Shown here piece by piece: positions 61,103 to 64,000 of a stretch of DNA of 64,000 bases (position 1 is its first letter; every line of letters starts with the position of its first letter). A program made the translations under genes and the position numbers. The notes beneath the pieces were generated by a model that did no database searches, had not been told where the DNA came from, and worked only from the letters and a program-made list of their open reading frames with translations. Source of the stretch: Semisulcospira habei (taxonomy: Eukaryota > Mollusca > Gastropoda > Semisulcospiridae); contig BTPG01000001.1 of NCBI GenBank assembly GCA_036245525.1, positions 224,509,045-224,573,044 of the forward strand. The letters are read 5' to 3'.

Positions 61103-62366
61103 TGTAACGCACGCAGACGTTCCCACAGTCGCACGTACAGACTCTCACGCAACAGACGCATACACCACCACTGACTCAGACGGGTGCATTCATGCGGTAA
61201 AACTCAACACACGGGCTCCCTTTCTAAAGTAACTTTTATACACTAAAAGGTTTAAAAAGATTATCAAACTATATACACTTCTCTACTAACATCCGAACAT
61301 CACACACACACAATTCACAATATCTCGCCAGGCTAGGTGTCAGTTCTCAGAATCTCCAACCTGTTTTATGTTATTGCCTGGTTACGTTGGTCCTTCTCAC
61401 GTCTAGGCGTGCAAGTCCGTTGTATGCTCTTTCCTGTCGTCATGTGTCTTTAACACGGACGTCCTTGTACTCGTACTGTAGCGCAGTCCTCGCTGTGATC
61501 CGGGTATCTTGGTCCCGATCAGACTCACTCTGAGTGAAGAGCTGGAGGGATGACCTCACGTTAGGTCCCACCTGTGACTGACGATTCGGCGTCCGTCGTT
61601 CCACTCTTTACAAGCACTCTAAACACAACAACAAGGATCCAAAACGTAACGCTTGCTAAACACACAACATATTGGATGACATGAGAAACATCACGTAACC
61701 TGGCTGATACAAATAACTCACGTTCATTCACACACACGTGCTTCATAACCCGACTACTTCCGTAACACCCACATATCTGTCACTATCTTGAAACAGACTA
61801 TAGCCTAACACTCTTGCTATCCACTACTCTATACACTGGAAAAGACTATGCTTATCCAACTGCGTACTACCTTCATAGCGACTTAAGCATACACACCTTA
61901 CATTCCTTTAGTCATCCATCTCGGTAAATAACTGTATACCAAAAACACCGGTTACTTCACTGAATTCTAAACCAACATAACTGAACCAAACCGGCCAACA
62001 CTATACAAACAAATTACTCTTAGCAACGCATACTATTCTTCAACTAAGCATCAATAATACTACATATATAGAAACATACCTGAATTCTAGGCTTCAGAGT
62101 CTTGGAATACGGGCTAGGTATCTCAAACACATCTGATCCCTCTGACACGAAAGCCCGTATTAACGTATTTCTGCTCTGACAGACTAAACTTTTGCCTAGA
62201 ACTCACTATAACAGTACTCACTAAAACTCCCGTGCTAACCATGTCTTAAAGATTTCACGTGGATCTCGGCCTCACGGACTATCGGCACAAAACAAACCGT
62301 TACAAAAACCGTACCGTATTTAACCTAATGTGTGAGCACTATGTACGAGCATAGAGCTTCATCACA
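61103..62366. mobile_element. Solo LTR with 5-bp target duplication
   Basis: A 1264-bp block starting TGTAACGC and ending TTCATCACA is flanked by CGTAG on both sides (61098-61102 and 62367-62371). TG...CA ends with TGT/ACA symmetry, a perfect 5-bp duplication and absence of coding sequence fit a solo LTR left by recombination. It is unrelated in sequence to the Gmr1-like LTRs. Confidence 0.75.
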
Positions 62367-62735
62367 CGTAGTGAAGGGCCTGCCTTAGTAAAAGGCACGC
62401 CGCAGTAAAAGGGTTGCTAGAGAGAAGGGCCTGATCGACATCTTTTTCATTTTCAGTTTAATTATTTTTCATAATTCTATGTTACTTCGACTGATTTGTG
62501 TACATCATGTATTTCGCAGGGGATCCATCGACGCGGGGATCAGTCCATCGAGCTGACCCCGCTAGCTGAGCGGTGGCTATGGCGGGTGGGGGGAGGGAGG
62601 GGGGGGGGTTAAGGGCCTGCCGCAAAACAATTGTTTACATTTAATTAGTTATCAATATTCGTACTTATTTGTATATACATGTATACTAAAACATGTAGAG
62701 CGTAGGATATCACGCGTAATGTATCCACTACCACC

Positions 62736-63277
<542 letters not shown>

Positions 63278-63494
63278 AAAGAAGTACCCAACGGAGAAAG
63301 AAACACGCTTAGAAAAAACGGTACAACACAATTTATTAATGAGTTGCCACATTCCTTCTGCATCTGAAGATAAGTAGCAAATAATGTCTCTGTTTGTTTG
63401 TCTATTTTGACAAAGGGTATTTACCCGAAATATTAATAAATTGTGTTGTACCGTTTTTTCTAAGCGTGTTTCTTTCTCCGTTGGGTACTTCTTT
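63278..63494. mobile_element. Foldback/MITE with perfect 63-bp arms
   Basis: 63278-63340 and 63432-63494 are perfect inverse complements (outer end AAAGAAGTACCCAACGGAGA), separated by a 91-bp loop. No coding capacity. It lies 24 bp from the candidate exon at 63519-63829. Confidence 0.85.
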
Positions 63495-63518
63495 GCATTT
63501 CACACGCTTGGCAGTCAC

Positions 63519-63829
63519 CTTTTTGGTCTGGATTGAAAAAACATAGGCGCTTGAAACGACTTTCATACCTAACACATTCACCCTAACCAGCGTTAACTGG
63601 TCGCCGACGATGCCGACTGCTGACTGCGAAGTGTAGTTGGCCAAAGGTCCCATCGTCAGGTTCATGGCCACGTGGATCGTGAAGTGGATCTGTGCTGGAT
63701 CGGCCTGGATCCATGTCTCGCTGTAGTTACCACACTCGGTACCGTTGTCAGGGTAGGAGGAGTTGTATGTGACACCCTGTGTGGATGTCAAGGCTACAGG
63801 GCACAACGTTATTTCTGGCATCGTGTCGT
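63519..63829 (-). CDS. Candidate host exon, glycosylated extracellular domain
   Basis: A 311-bp open segment after a strong acceptor (TTGTTTTCTTCTCCAG) and before a possible donor (AAAAAG|GTGACT). It begins in phase 1 and encodes DDTMPEITLCPVALTSTQG followed by a region with several N-glycosylation sequons (NSS, NGT, NYS, NLT, NYT) and two cysteines. No family recognised; the composition suits a secreted or receptor ectodomain. The donor is uncertain, and the foldback sits just downstream. Confidence 0.5.
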
Positions 63830-64000
63830 CTGGAGAAGAAAACAAAAGAGAGAAGAAACCAGCATACCTGCCTGTCTCAAAAGGTGACGTGGTCATGCAA
63901 ATCTCCTATATTTCTTAACTGGAAGCGAACAGATCATCTTGGATCACTTTATTTGGTCTATATCTAAAGAGCTATATTTAGCAGTAAAACCATGTCCCCT

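Overview
The window is metazoan genomic DNA, most probably from a mollusc. There are no bacterial operons. Isolated spliced exons, CR1/L2-like and RTE-like LINEs, SINE-like cores and very long microsatellites dominate. The mollusc call is an inference from the repeat repertoire; the species cannot be read from the sequence. Almost everything recognisable is mobile or virus-derived.

Two related copies of a Polinton/Maverick-family endogenous DNA virus lie in the same orientation about 7 kb apart. Copy A spans about 1410-24692; its left end is lost at a junction with an RTE-like reverse transcriptase. Copy B spans about 31729-53985 and keeps short terminal inverted repeats at both ends. The shared layout, left to right, is: small membrane-protein genes and an integrase on +; then, on -, protein-primed-type DNA polymerase B, a small gene, an A32-type packaging ATPase and a probable major capsid protein; then a 418-aa membrane/coiled-coil gene on +; a 415-aa gene on -; and three + genes (a possible penton-like protein, a 295-aa protein and a membrane-hairpin protein). 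Genes are very tightly packed: two divergent pairs share 40-bp and 26-bp intergenic spaces, and many start codons sit in an AATAAAAATG context. Copy A still has six uninterrupted ORFs (117 aa, ATPase, 418, 415, 235 and 231 aa). Copy B is mostly broken. Neither copy looks competent.

Copy A's polymerase is split inside its motif A by a 12.1-kb LTR retrotransposon (2803-14892, 5-bp target duplication GCGTC, LTRs about 99.5% identical). This element has the unusual order gag-protease-INTEGRASE-RT-RNaseH and a SCAN-like gag, the hallmarks of Gmr1-type Ty3/Gypsy elements. Its gag is in turn split by a full-length CR1/L2-like LINE (about 8362-11983) with an uninterrupted ORF, giving three levels of nesting. 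Copy B carries a 6.2-kb terminal-inverted-repeat insertion (46171-52399) in its 295-aa gene. Each Polinton copy supplies the empty site for the insertion in the other.

The flanks (24.7-31.7 kb and 54.2-64 kb) hold about four candidate host exons on -, including an EGF-like exon (28558-28707), and many repeats: a TGACCTTGA minisatellite, an extreme G-tract region, TA-flanked MITEs abutting both ends of copy B, a solo LTR with 5-bp TSD (61103-62366), a perfect 63-bp foldback (63278-63494), an L2-like LINE fragment and several dispersed repeats. The host exons sit on both sides of copy B, so the virus may lie in an intron of a secreted-protein gene.
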